DNA of 26,653 nucleotides from a virus, in the IMG/VR virus record IMGVR_UViG_3300030419_005890, positions 1 to 26,653 of that record, one strand, 5' to 3'. A program made the translations under genes and the position numbers. The notes under the pieces are model-generated. The model saw nothing but the letters and a program-made list of their open reading frames with translations. It made no database searches and was not told the origin of the DNA. This document shows, piece after piece, positions 1 through 7,969 of this stretch (the first letter of the stretch is position 1; each line of letters opens with the position of its first letter).

Positions 1-2270
1 ATTTTTGCAAAGAGAACGATATACCCATCGGATTAGGTCGTGGGTCTGCGGCGGGTAGCTTCGTGCTATTCCTCTTAGGCATTACAAACCTAGACCCTAT
101 TAAGTATAGCTTGTTCTTCGAGCGGTTTATATCAAAGATTCGAGCTAAAAAGCAAGTAGTAGACGGGGTGACGTATCTTGACGGCAATCTCATGGTTGAT
201 ATTGACAACGATGTTTGTTATTATAACAGACATAAAGTCTTAGATTATATCGACAATAAGTTTAAAGGTAAGACCGCCAAGATACTAACCCTTAACACCC
301 TCAGCGGCAAACTCTTAATAAAAGAGTGCGGCAAGATTGTAGCCAGCAAGAGCGAAACAGAGATGAATACCGTATCTGGTCACATTCCTAAAATCTTTGG
401 TCAAGTAAAAGACTTAGAAGAGACTTATGACGAAGTAAAGGAGTTTAAGGAGTGGTGCGATGAGACAGAAAACAGGGAGGCGTATAAGATTGCATTAAAG
501 CTTCGCGGCTTGATTAAAAATAAGAGTGTTCATGCCTCTGGAGTTCTTTTGTCTTATGATCAGTTAGAGGATAGTTGCCCAGTCGAGCTCACAAGTGATA
601 AGTCGGTAGTATCGTCTTACGATATGAACTGGGTATCCCTATTTAACGTTAAGCTTGATATTCTAGGGCTACGTAGCGTATCTGTCGTACATGATGTATG
701 TCAGCAAGTAGGCTTAAAAGTCACAGAGATTGACCTTGATGACCCTAGTATATACAGAAACTTACAAGACCTAAAAACTCCTCACGGGCTTTTTCAAATA
801 GAAGCAGATACGAACTTTAGGGTTTGCCAAGATGTCAAACCAAAAAACCTAGAAGAGCTTAGCGCCGTTCTAGCCTTAGGTAGACCGGGGGCATTGGGTT
901 TTGTAAAGCAGTATGCTGATTACGCCAATCACGATACCTACGAACCAATTCATCCTTTGTTTGATGAAATCCTTAAGAGTACGGGTGGTGTCGCTTTGTA
1001 TCAAGAACAGTTAATGCAGATGGCGCACAAAATTGGCTTTACTCTTGATGAAGCGGAAATCTTAAGGCGTATCGTTGGCAAGAAGAAAGTCAAAGAAGTA
1101 AGAGAGTGGAAAAAGAAGATTGTCGACAAAGTAAAAGAGAATAAGCTCGGAGAAGAAGTAGGAGATGTTCTTTGGGGCGTACTTGAAGATTCAGCGAACT
1201 ACTCATTTAATAAATCTCATTCAATTTGTTACGCAGCACTCGCAGCGATTACAACATATTTAAAATTCACCTACCCAAAAGAATTCTTTCTTTCTCTACT
1301 CAAGATGACAAAGCATGAGCCAGATCCTCTAGCTGAAGTCAACAAAGTACAAACAGAGTTGGACTTATTTAATATCAAGTTGCTACCTCCCCATATTACA
1401 AAATCAAAAATGGATTTCAGTATTGAAGGAGAAAACATTCGCTACGGTTTAACATCTATTAAAGGTATATCAGATAAGACTATCGAAAAGCTAAACAACT
1501 TCAGAGCAGAGTTTAGCAATAAGTTTGAAGTGTTTCAATCCGCTAGTGAAGCCAAGGTAGGTATAGGTGTGCTATCCGCTTTAATACAAGCAGGAGCGTT
1601 CGAAGGCTTTCCTCAATCTAGAAGTAAAATTGTATTAGAAGCTCAGCTATGGAATCTATTAACACAAAGAGAAAAGAGAATAGCTTACAATTTAGGAGAA
1701 AAATATAATTTTGATTTAATAAATATTATTAAAGACTTGGTAGATAGAAAAGATGAGGACGGAAAGATTTACATAAAAGCCTCTAGGTTCGACACAATTA
1801 AAAAGAAGTACGCTCCCTACAGAGATATCTATAAGCAGAATAGTAAGTCAGAGAGCCTTGCAAACTGGTACTACGAGAAAAAGCTACTTGGTTATTCTCA
1901 TGCGAATTCCCTTAAGCAAGTCTACAGCACTAAAATCTCAGATCTTATCAGTATTAGAGATGTGAGCGATTCTAGGGTAGGTTCTAGAGTGCTGTTTATA
2001 TCAACTGTTGAAGACTATTACAAAGGCAAATCTAAGAAAGGGTCTCAGTATATTAGGCTGACCTGCTCAGATGAGACAGGCTCAATGACAGCACTACAAT
2101 TCAACGCTAAGATAGAGGAAAGCAAGTTAATAAATGGTAAACTGCCAAGCAAAGATGATATTGTCATCATTAAAGGTCTCAAGAAAGATGATGCGGTATT
2201 CATTGATGATATCGGGATTCAAAGTCAAAAAATATTCACAAAGTTATCAGAACTAAAGGATATTGCTTGA
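1..2270 (+). CDS. dnaE: DNA polymerase III alpha subunit (DnaE type), 5'-truncated by window
   Basis: This is the replicative C-family DNA polymerase catalytic subunit. The reading frame is open from base 3, so the gene begins upstream and about 755 residues are visible. The PHP domain and the first palm residues are missing. The frame opens with GLGRGSAAGS, the conserved DnaE palm motif, then LLGITNLDPIKYSLFFERF. The first two catalytic aspartates sit in MVDIDND (bases ~222-245) and the third in KLDILGL (~652-672). Downstream are the fingers motifs GRPGALGFV, YQEQLMQMA and FNKSHSICYAAL. An OB-fold (SRVLFISTVEDYYKGKSKKG onward) forms the last ~100 residues. A GTG at 63 is only an internal codon, since conserved sequence continues upstream of it. 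A DnaE polymerase is uncommon in phages, which mostly use A- or B-family enzymes. I saw no frameshift. Confidence 0.95.
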   Translation, partial: FCKENDIPIGLGRGSAAGSFVLFLLGITNLDPIKYSLFFERFISKIRAKKQVVDGVTYLDGNLMVDIDNDVCYYNRHKVLDYIDNKFKGKTAKILTLNTLSGKLLIKECGKIVASKSETEMNTVSGHIPKIFGQVKDLEETYDEVKEFKEWCDETENREAYKIALKLRGLIKNKSVHASGVLLSYDQLEDSCPVELTSDKSVVSSYDMNWVSLFNVKLDILGLRSVSVVHDVCQQVGLKVTEIDLDDPSIYRNLQDLKTPHGLFQIEADTNFRVCQDVKPKNLEELSAVLALGRPGALGFVKQYADYANHDTYEPIHPLFDEILKSTGGVALYQEQLMQMAHKIGFTLDEAEILRRIVGKKKVKEVREWKKKIVDKVKENKLGEEVGDVLWGVLEDSANYSFNKSHSICYAALAAITTYLKFTYPKEFFLSLLKMTKHEPDPLAEVNKVQTELDLFNIKLLPPHITKSKMDFSIEGENIRYGLTSIKGISDKTIEKLNNFRAEFSNKFEVFQSASEAKVGIGVLSALIQAGAFEGFPQSRSKIVLEAQLWNLLTQREKRIAYNLGEKYNFDLINIIKDLVDRKDEDGKIYIKASRFDTIKKKYAPYRDIYKQNSKSESLANWYYEKKLLGYSHANSLKQVYSTKISDLISIRDVSDSRVGSRVLFISTVEDYYKGKSKKGSQYIRLTCSDETGSMTALQFNAKIEESKLINGKLPSKDDIVIIKGLKKDDAVFIDDIGIQSQKIFTKLSELKDIA

Positions 2271-2295
2271 CCCAAATAAAAGTTTGTAATAGAAT
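2267..2295 (+). promoter_or_regulatory. sigma70-type promoter for the nrd operon
   Basis: TTGACC (2267-2272) and TAGAAT (2290-2295) are separated by exactly 17 bp. The -35 box overlaps the dnaE stop codon. The expected transcript start near 2302 gives a leader of about 33 nt before nrdA, the longest leader of any promoter in the window. Confidence 0.7.
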
Positions 2296-2334
2296 AGGTT
2301 TTAGGGCGTTAACTAAGTGTAATTTATATATCCA

Positions 2335-4776
2335 ATGCAGAGCATAAGAGTAAAGAAAAGAAACGGTAAATTAGAGGAATTCAACGTAGAAAAAATTAAC
2401 AAATGTGTGTATAGAGCCTGCCAAGGCATAGATGGCAACAGCGTCTCAGCAAGCGAGATCATCTTAGATGCTCAACTTCAACTTTATGATAAGATCACAA
2501 CTAAAGAAATTGATGATGCGCTTATCTTGTCAGCCCGAGCTAAAATAGAAAAAGAGCCTAATTATAGTAAAGTCGCTGGCGCGCTAGCTGCCAACGCTCT
2601 ATATAAGGAGGTATTTAGGGAGAGCGTCGACAGCGATACTTTTGAACTACAATATAGAAAAGCATTTGTACAAAATATAAAAAAATTAGTTAAAGCAGAA
2701 ATCCTATCTGCAAAACTTCTGGATTTTGATCTGAAGAAGATTTCAGAAGCAATGCAGCCAGAACGAGATTCTTTATTCAAATATTTAGGTCTTCAAATTT
2801 TAATTGATAGATACTTTACAAGACATAATAACAAAATAATGGAAACTCCGCAAGCCTTTTGGATGAGGGTTGCAATGGGTTTAGCAATAAATGAAGAAAA
2901 CAAAGAAGAACGAGCTATTGAATTCTACAATTTATTTAGCAATATGTTGTACACTCCATCCACTCCTACTCTTTTTAATAGTGGAACTACTCACTCTCAA
3001 TTAAGCTCATGTTATTTAAACACATTCGATGATAGTATTGACGGAATCTTTGAAGGGGTCTGGCAAGAGGCGCGTAAGAGTAAATACGCTGGAGGCCTTG
3101 GCTTTGATGTTACTAATTTTCGTGCTTCTGGGGCTTTTATCAAAGGCACAAACGGGATTTCTGGAGGCCTTGTCCCATGGCTCAAAATCCTCAACGACAC
3201 ACTCGTCGCAGTAAATCAAGGCGGTAAGAGGCCCGGTGCTGGATGTGCATATCTAGAACCTTGGCATCTTGATTTTGAAGATTTTCTCAATTTGCGCCGC
3301 AACACCGGTGATGACCGTTTGCGTTGTCACGATATGAATACTGCGTCTTGGGTGCCAGATTTGTTCATGCAGAAGGTAAAAAGCAATGAAGATTGGTATA
3401 TGTTTTGCCCATCTGACTGCCGCGATTTGCATGAAACTTTTGGTAAAGAGTTCGAAAAACTTTATAGCGAAATGTGCCAGAAGGCTGACGCAGGGGAATT
3501 ATCAAATTATCGCATCGTTAACGCTAAAGATCTCTGGAAAAAGATGTTAAAGGTGCTTTTTGAGACATCTCACCCATGGATTACCTTTAAAGATCCGTCA
3601 AATATTCGTTATAGCAACCAACATTTAGGTGTAGTACATAGTTCAAACCTTTGTACAGAGATACTTCTTCACACAAAGCCATCAACCTATGAAAACGGCA
3701 CTAAAACGGAGATTGGTGAAACTGCTGTATGTAATCTTGGGTCTGTCAATCTTAAGAATCATCTTAGAGTCCCTAGTGAAGCAAAGCAGCCAAGACTCGA
3801 CAAACAGCTTTTGGCCTCTACTGTTCGGACTGCTATAAGGATTCTTGATAATGTCATTGATCTAAACTTCTATCCAACAGAAGAAGCTAGGAACGCAAAT
3901 ATGCAGCACCGCCCAGTTGGCTTGGGTATGATGGCTACACACGATGTATTGCAGATTCTTGACATTCAGTATGACTCAGATAAAGCTGTAGAGTTTGTAG
4001 ATGATTTAACAGAGTTCTTTTCTTACAATGCTATCTTTGCTTCAAGTGAGCTGGCTAAAGAAAGAGGAGCTTACAAAACCTATTCTGGTTCATTATGGGA
4101 AAAGAATATTCTGCCCATAGATACTTACAACGCCTTAATGAGTGAGCGTGGAGTAAAGAAAACAGAAGTAGGCAGCGAAGACGTAGATTGGGAAGGACTC
4201 AGGGAACATATAACGAAATATGGAATGCGAAATAGTAACACTATGGCAATTGCTCCTACTGCCACTATTGGGTATATTAACGGTGTGGAGCAGAGCATCG
4301 AACCGAACTTCTCTGTGCTGTTCGTCTACGAGTGCAAAAGTGGAAACTTCTTCATCACAAACGAACAATTCGTGAATGACATGAAAAAAGAAGGGCTCTG
4401 GAGCTCTCAGTTTGCAGAAGCGGTTAAAGAAGTAGATGGCGACGTCTCGCTTCTGGATATACCAGATAAATACAAAGAGAAGTATAAGACAGCCTTTGAC
4501 CGCGATATGTTTAAACTAATTGAGTGTAATGCAGTAAGGCAAAAGTGGATAGACCAAGGGGTATCTTTTAACCTTTACAACAAAGGCACTTCATTAAAAT
4601 ATTTAAATGATATTTATATGATGGCATGGGAAAAAGGACTCAAGACCACATACTATCTACGGAATAGAGCCGCGTCTAAAGTTGAGAAGTCAACCACAGA
4701 CAAGAAAGAGTACACGGAAGAAGAAGCGATTGCCTGTTCTATCGCAAACCCAGAGGCTTGTGAGGCTTGCCAGTAA
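2335..4776 (+). CDS. nrdA: Ribonucleoside-diphosphate reductase, large (alpha) subunit, class I
   Basis: NrdA reduces ribonucleotides to deoxyribonucleotides together with NrdB (next gene). An N-terminal ATP-cone (residues ~1-95) provides allosteric activity control. The catalytic set is complete: C226 (SSCYL) and C466 (AVCNLGS) form the redox pair; N438, C440 and E442 (SNLCTEI) are the thiyl-radical and acid/base residues; and Y773-Y774 (TTYYLRN) form the radical-transfer dyad. The tail ends in CEACQ, the mobile CxxC (C809/C812) that is reloaded by thioredoxin or glutaredoxin. At 813 aa it is slightly longer than E. coli NrdA. The stop codon lies inside the nrdB Shine-Dalgarno, so the two genes are cotranscribed. 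The start is preceded by AAGTGTAATT rather than a clear SD. Confidence 0.96.
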   Translation: MQSIRVKKRNGKLEEFNVEKINKCVYRACQGIDGNSVSASEIILDAQLQLYDKITTKEIDDALILSARAKIEKEPNYSKVAGALAANALYKEVFRESVDSDTFELQYRKAFVQNIKKLVKAEILSAKLLDFDLKKISEAMQPERDSLFKYLGLQILIDRYFTRHNNKIMETPQAFWMRVAMGLAINEENKEERAIEFYNLFSNMLYTPSTPTLFNSGTTHSQLSSCYLNTFDDSIDGIFEGVWQEARKSKYAGGLGFDVTNFRASGAFIKGTNGISGGLVPWLKILNDTLVAVNQGGKRPGAGCAYLEPWHLDFEDFLNLRRNTGDDRLRCHDMNTASWVPDLFMQKVKSNEDWYMFCPSDCRDLHETFGKEFEKLYSEMCQKADAGELSNYRIVNAKDLWKKMLKVLFETSHPWITFKDPSNIRYSNQHLGVVHSSNLCTEILLHTKPSTYENGTKTEIGETAVCNLGSVNLKNHLRVPSEAKQPRLDKQLLASTVRTAIRILDNVIDLNFYPTEEARNANMQHRPVGLGMMATHDVLQILDIQYDSDKAVEFVDDLTEFFSYNAIFASSELAKERGAYKTYSGSLWEKNILPIDTYNALMSERGVKKTEVGSEDVDWEGLREHITKYGMRNSNTMAIAPTATIGYINGVEQSIEPNFSVLFVYECKSGNFFITNEQFVNDMKKEGLWSSQFAEAVKEVDGDVSLLDIPDKYKEKYKTAFDRDMFKLIECNAVRQKWIDQGVSFNLYNKGTSLKYLNDIYMMAWEKGLKTTYYLRNRAASKVEKSTTDKKEYTEEEAIACSIANPEACEACQ

Positions 4777-4785
4777 GGAGGATTT
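4774..4785 (+). promoter_or_regulatory. Strong Shine-Dalgarno of nrdB
   Basis: TAAGGAGG (4774-4781) lies four bases before the nrdB ATG and includes the nrdA stop codon. It is the closest match to the anti-SD consensus in the window. This suggests the small subunit is translated efficiently relative to genes that have only weak ribosome sites. Confidence 0.75.
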
Positions 4786-5793
4786 ATGAAGACAGGAGAT
4801 CTTATAAGTAAGAATATAGCAGGAGTAAATTGCATCCTGCCACATAAACACAAAACTGCATGGGATTTATTCCTAAAAGGATGCGCTAATAATTGGATGC
4901 CAACAGAAATATCTATGGCTGAAGATATCAAGCAATGGAAAAACGGAGATATAACAGACGATGAAAAACTTTTGGTCAAACGTTCGCTCGGCTTTTTCGC
5001 TGGCAGCGAGTCTCTTGTCGGTAATAATTTATTACTTACTGGTTTTAGGCACATCACTGACGCTGAGTGTCGCCAGTATATTCTACGACAAGCGTTTGAG
5101 GAGAGCCTTCATAATCTTACTATTGTCTACGTTTGTGATTCTTTGGATCTTAAAATAGATGAGGTATATCAAGCTTACCTAAACATTCCATCGATCAAGG
5201 CTAAAGATGACTTCTTGATGGAGATCACTACAGACATCAACAGACCAGACTTCACGGCGACTACGCTAGAGGGCAAGAAAGAGCTTCTAAGGAACTTTCT
5301 AACTTACTGGGTGGTATGCGAGGGCATATTCTTTTTCAGCGGCTTTGCAATGCTTCTGGCGCTAGGAAGGCAGAACAAGATGCAGGGTGTTGCTGACCAA
5401 ATTAAATATACTTTGCGAGATGAGAGTTCTCACATTAAGTTTGGAACTTACCTAATCAATACTTTAATTGAGCAGAATCCGAAGATTTGGACAAAAGCAA
5501 TACAAGAAGAGTTTACAGAACATATTAAGAAAGCAGTAGAATTGGAGATAGCTTATGCACATGACGTTTTACCTAGGGGTATTCTTGGTCTTAATGCTGA
5601 CATGTTTGTTGATTATATGCATTATATCGGTAATAGGAGACTTGAGGGAATTGGCCTCGAGTATAGATTCCCATCGGACAAAAACCCGTTCCCGTGGCTC
5701 GGCGAAGTCGTTGATGTGCAAGCAATGGGCAACTTTTTCGAGAGACGGGTTAGAGAATATCAACAAGCAGGATCATTAGAGGACGACTTTTAA
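4786..5793 (+). CDS. nrdB: Ribonucleotide reductase small (beta) subunit, class Ic-like
   Basis: R2 subunit that houses the dimetal cofactor which starts catalysis in NrdA. The six metal ligands are present: E75 (AGSESLVGNN), E106 and H109 (FEESLH), E179 (VVCEG), E213 and H216 (RDESSH). The first ligand is Glu where E. coli-type class Ia has Asp. The residue four after H109, where the radical tyrosine normally sits, is Ile113 (HNLTIVYV). Both traits match the Mn/Fe class Ic group typified by Chlamydia, except that Chlamydia has Phe there. Downstream stretches (KAKDDF, GIFFFSGF, LPRGILGL, NPFPW) also resemble the chlamydial protein as I remember it. The acidic C-terminal tail ending EDDF is the usual NrdA-docking peptide. 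Usual length, 335 aa. Confidence 0.95.
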   Translation: MKTGDLISKNIAGVNCILPHKHKTAWDLFLKGCANNWMPTEISMAEDIKQWKNGDITDDEKLLVKRSLGFFAGSESLVGNNLLLTGFRHITDAECRQYILRQAFEESLHNLTIVYVCDSLDLKIDEVYQAYLNIPSIKAKDDFLMEITTDINRPDFTATTLEGKKELLRNFLTYWVVCEGIFFFSGFAMLLALGRQNKMQGVADQIKYTLRDESSHIKFGTYLINTLIEQNPKIWTKAIQEEFTEHIKKAVELEIAYAHDVLPRGILGLNADMFVDYMHYIGNRRLEGIGLEYRFPSDKNPFPWLGEVVDVQAMGNFFERRVREYQQAGSLEDDF

Positions 5794-5794
5794 T

Positions 5795-6139
5795 ATGAAT
5801 AATGTAAAAATAGCAGAGAAATATTTCGAGCTCTTTTCGAATAAAGACTTGAATGCGCTCGGCGAAATGTTTGACGACAATATTACGCTGAGAGATTGGG
5901 AAATTGAAGCCTCGGGAAGAGAAAATGTCTTTATGGCAATTCATGAAGCGTTCAACTCAGTAGAGTCTATTAAAGTGATCCCGATAAACTTTGGCACTTG
6001 GCAAGAGTACGGTAAGCCTGTCACAGTTATAGCAGAGTTGGATGTTATTATTAACGAGAGCGAAAGAATTTGTGTTGTAGATATTATTGACTTCACAGAA
6101 GAAGGTAAAATACTTGGAGTCAGGGCTTTTAAAGGGTAA
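5795..6139 (+). CDS. NTF2/SnoaL-like small protein
   Basis: A 114-aa protein with the pattern of the nuclear-transport-factor-2-like (SnoaL) fold: an N-terminal helix pair (AEKYFELFSNKDLNALGEMF), then DDNITLRDWE, a GRENVFMAIHEAF helix, and beta strands ending in VVDIIDFTEEGKILGVRAF. Family members are cone-shaped scaffolds that act as isomerases, hydrolases or plain ligand binders, so no reaction can be assigned. It starts one base after the nrdB stop and is almost certainly translated from the nrd transcript. A role near nucleotide metabolism is only inferred from position. Confidence 0.8.
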   Translation: MNNVKIAEKYFELFSNKDLNALGEMFDDNITLRDWEIEASGRENVFMAIHEAFNSVESIKVIPINFGTWQEYGKPVTVIAELDVIINESERICVVDIIDFTEEGKILGVRAFKG

Positions 6140-6225
6140 TATTTCCCAGTAGCTTGGGGTCTATTACCCAGACTTTATATTAAAAAATAAATAAAACTCA
6201 CAAAATAACGAAAAATAAAGAAAAA

Positions 6226-6245
6226 GCAGGTGGCACAAAACCTGC
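6226..6245 (+). promoter_or_regulatory. Leader hairpin upstream of exported Lys-rich gene
   Basis: GCAGGT (6226-6231) and ACCTGC (6240-6245) form a perfect 6-bp stem with an 8-nt loop, 14 nt before the ATG at 6260. No T-run follows, so it is not an intrinsic terminator. It could stabilise the mRNA 5' end or control translation. It sits in the AT-rich 120-bp gap after the nrd operon. Confidence 0.4.
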
Positions 6246-6259
6246 AAGTGTAATTAGAT

Positions 6260-6781
6260 ATGAATATGAAAAACATTCTTAAAATCGGATTGGTAACTTT
6301 GTTTACAGTTTCGCTTACCACAGCAGAAGCTCGCCCGAACAAAGATAAAGAAAAACCAGAACGCCCTAAACCAGAAAAAAAGATTGATAGGGAAAAAATC
6401 AAAGAACGCCTAAAGGCAGCTTTTGAAAAGCGGAAAAAGCATCATAAGGATTCCAAAAAGAAAGGTCACAAACTTCACCTCAAAGGTAAGGCTTTCGGTA
6501 AGTTAGTTAGAGACGACGAAAAAATTAAAGAACTCAGAGAGTCTTTCGCTGCGGCAGCTAAAGAACACCATTCTAAAGTTAGAGATCTACATAAGCAGCT
6601 CAAGGATGCTTCTGATGAAGATAAAGATGGGCTAAGAGACCAGCTCAAGAACCTCCGTAAAGATTGGTTTGAGGGCATGAAAGATAACAGAGAAGAAGTC
6701 AGAACCCGCATCAAAGAAATTCGTGATGAGTTTAAAAACAAGAGAGACGAGGTAATTGACGGCAACAATCCCGGAGAATAA
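6260..6781 (+). CDS. Exported Lys/Glu-rich coiled-coil protein
   Basis: A 173-aa protein with a Sec signal peptide (MNMKNILKIGLVTLFTVSLT, likely cleavage after TAEA~24). The mature part is almost entirely charged: Lys/Pro/Glu-rich at first, then long helical coiled-coil heptads (residues ~85-165) rich in Lys, Arg, Asp and Glu. I do not recognise a family. The hydrophobic, Ala-rich signal peptide followed by a highly basic helical body resembles small exported proteins seen in Verrucomicrobiota/Planctomycetota. The second Met (6266) lies 10 nt after an AAGTGTAATT element, the same spacing as in nrdA, and may be the true start. It pairs with the next exported gene. Periplasmic or envelope binding, for example to anionic polymers, is a guess. 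Confidence 0.8.
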   Translation: MNMKNILKIGLVTLFTVSLTTAEARPNKDKEKPERPKPEKKIDREKIKERLKAAFEKRKKHHKDSKKKGHKLHLKGKAFGKLVRDDEKIKELRESFAAAAKEHHSKVRDLHKQLKDASDEDKDGLRDQLKNLRKDWFEGMKDNREEVRTRIKEIRDEFKNKRDEVIDGNNPGE

Positions 6782-6786
6782 TTTTT

Positions 6787-7218
6787 ATGAAACAATATGT
6801 ACAAATAATTATAGCGGCAGCTTTGCTACTCGGTACAACCGCAGTTCAAGCTGATCATCATAACAAAACGAATAAGGTAGCTGCGCCCAAGAAAGCCAGT
6901 AAAGCGAAACCTACTCCTAAGAAACCCAACCCAACTGAAGCCAGAAAGAAATACGCGGAAGCAGTAAAGAAGATAAGAGAAGCCGTAAAAGCTGGTAAGT
7001 TGACAGAGAAACAAGCCAAAGAAAAGTATGCGGCCCTAAGAAAGAAGATGGCTCCCCAAAGAGCTAGGGCTTCAAAAGCAGGCATCCTAAAGAGATTCGA
7101 TAAAAATAAAGACGGGAAGCTCTGCGATAACGAAAAAGCCGCTATGCGTAAAGCTATGGCAGAACGTAAGAGTAAGAGATCAAAGGGTCAAAAAGGCCGT
7201 AGACCTCGCAGGAAGTAA
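6787..7218 (+). CDS. Exported Lys/Ala-rich protein with one EF-hand
   Basis: A 143-aa protein starting with a clear signal peptide (MKQYVQIIIAAALLLGTTAV, cleavage near QA/DHH at residue 22). A Lys/Ala/Pro-rich region follows, then a helical segment (residues ~50-90). One EF-hand calcium loop follows, DKNKDGKLCDNE (residues ~105-116), with oxygen ligands at positions 1, 3, 5 and 12. The C-terminus is very basic (KSKRSKGQKGRRPRRK). It starts five bases after the previous stop, with a GGAGAA ribosome site. Single EF-hand exported proteins of this style are common in Planctomycetota/Verrucomicrobiota but unusual in a phage. The function is unknown; a calcium-dependent envelope role is inferred. 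Confidence 0.85.
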   Translation: MKQYVQIIIAAALLLGTTAVQADHHNKTNKVAAPKKASKAKPTPKKPNPTEARKKYAEAVKKIREAVKAGKLTEKQAKEKYAALRKKMAPQRARASKAGILKRFDKNKDGKLCDNEKAAMRKAMAERKSKRSKGQKGRRPRRK

Positions 7219-7242
7219 TGCGCGCAAAAGATATAAGCACCA

Positions 7243-7274
7243 AGGAGGGGGCATAAGCTCCCTCCTATTTTTTT
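7243..7274 (+). terminator. Intrinsic terminator ending the exported-protein transcript
   Basis: AGGAGGGGGC (7243-7252) pairs with GCTCCCTCCT (7257-7266) to give a 10-bp stem with one G-U pair and an ATAA tetraloop. An A and then a run of T residues follow (7268-7274). This is the strongest terminator in the window, and it separates the nrd/exported block from the thyX block. Confidence 0.9.
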
Positions 7275-7276
7275 AC

Positions 7277-7305
7277 TTGACTACATTTTAAGTACAATAT
7301 ATAAT
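7277..7305 (+). promoter_or_regulatory. Consensus sigma70 promoter for the thyX/purS block
   Basis: TTGACT (7277-7282) and TATAAT (7300-7305) are separated by 17 bp, immediately after the terminator. The predicted transcript start near 7312 leaves about 9 nt (AACAAGTTAA region) before the ATG at 7321, too short for a normal Shine-Dalgarno. Confidence 0.85.
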
Positions 7306-7320
7306 ATAAGAACAAGTTAA

Positions 7321-7794
7321 ATGATTGAGAATACATTTACCAACGACGAGAGAATTCAAGAAAATAAACAAATTCATAGTAAGATCGGCAAGACATGGTT
7401 CTTTGACCTAGATGGCACCTTACTTAAGAACACTTCAAACGAAAAGTTAGACCAAATTATAAACAGGCATGGCAAGACCTCGCACCGCCAAGAAGAAGCC
7501 TTAATGTCTAGCAAACAGTTTCTAAAAAATATACCTAAATGCGATAAAGTTGTACTAACAACTGCGAGAGCAAATAGGCACAAAGACCACACAATCAAAG
7601 TATTAGAATATGTAGGTATTAAATACGATCAAATTATTTTTGATATTCCATCTGGAGCTAGAATTTTAGTCAATGATATTAAACCGAAAGGCGCTGTCAA
7701 AAACGAGCATGAGATTAAGACAGCTTTTGCAATTAACGTAAAAAGAAACGAAGGGCTTAAAAAGGAACACCTTAATGAATATCTCAGAGTTTGA
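7321..7794 (+). CDS. HAD-superfamily phosphatase-like protein
   Basis: A 157-aa HAD hydrolase. Motif I is FFDLDGTLL (nucleophile D29, acid/base D31); motif II is VVLTTARAN with its Thr; and the C-terminal acidic motif is ILVNDIKPKG. The LTTAR motif and compact size (minimal cap) resemble polynucleotide 3'-phosphatase-like or capsule-type small HAD phosphatases. The substrate cannot be named. Its place at the head of the operon carrying thyX, purS and ppa fits nucleotide or sugar-phosphate dephosphorylation. It is the first gene after the promoter at 7277-7305, with almost no leader. Confidence 0.85.
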   Translation: MIENTFTNDERIQENKQIHSKIGKTWFFDLDGTLLKNTSNEKLDQIINRHGKTSHRQEEALMSSKQFLKNIPKCDKVVLTTARANRHKDHTIKVLEYVGIKYDQIIFDIPSGARILVNDIKPKGAVKNEHEIKTAFAINVKRNEGLKKEHLNEYLRV

Positions 7795-7969
7795 ACGAGG
7801 CAAACCCAAAAAGACAATGGCTTATATTAATAAGCTTATAAAAAAATATAAAAAAATTTGGCAGGAGATGGAAATGATGGATGACTATGATGCAGCTAAA
7901 GTGGAAATGGCTCATGACTTTGAAAGAGAATTACAAGAGTTGAAACAAATATTTAAGTCCGGAGAGTAA
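7775..7969 (+). CDS. Small charged helical protein, unknown
   Basis: A 64-aa, mostly helical, charged protein (KKTMAYINKLIKKYKKIWQE, then ELQELKQIFKSGE). It begins inside the end of the HAD gene (20-nt overlap) behind an AAGGA ribosome site. Its stop codon shares a base with the thyX start (TAATG), which ties it to thyX translation. No family recognised. Confidence 0.8.
   Translation: MNISEFERGKPKKTMAYINKLIKKYKKIWQEMEMMDDYDAAKVEMAHDFERELQELKQIFKSGE

Noticed and set aside
63-65. GTG at 63 as the start of the polymerase gene
   Set aside because: The conserved GLGRGSAAGS motif lies upstream in the same frame, so the gene is cut by the window edge.
202-227. TTGACA followed by TATAAC inside dnaE as a promoter
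   Set aside because: The spacer is only 14 bp and it lies within the conserved coding region of the polymerase with no gene start nearby.
6144-6172. Possible terminator after the NTF2-like gene (CCCA/TGGG alternating pairs)
   Set aside because: Stems of only 4-5 bp with no following T-run; too weak to call.
6154-6181. TTGGGG-16-TATATT as a promoter for the exported genes
   Set aside because: Poor -35 match and an off-optimal spacer compared with the near-perfect 17-bp promoters elsewhere in the window.
6475-6804. A minus-strand ORF of 109 aa opposite the exported Lys-rich gene
   Set aside because: It is the antisense shadow of a biased Lys/Glu-rich gene; its Leu/Ser-rich product, position and lack of a promoter or ribosome site argue against it. 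The same holds for the other minus-strand ORFs, such as 4653-5057 and 22816-23163.
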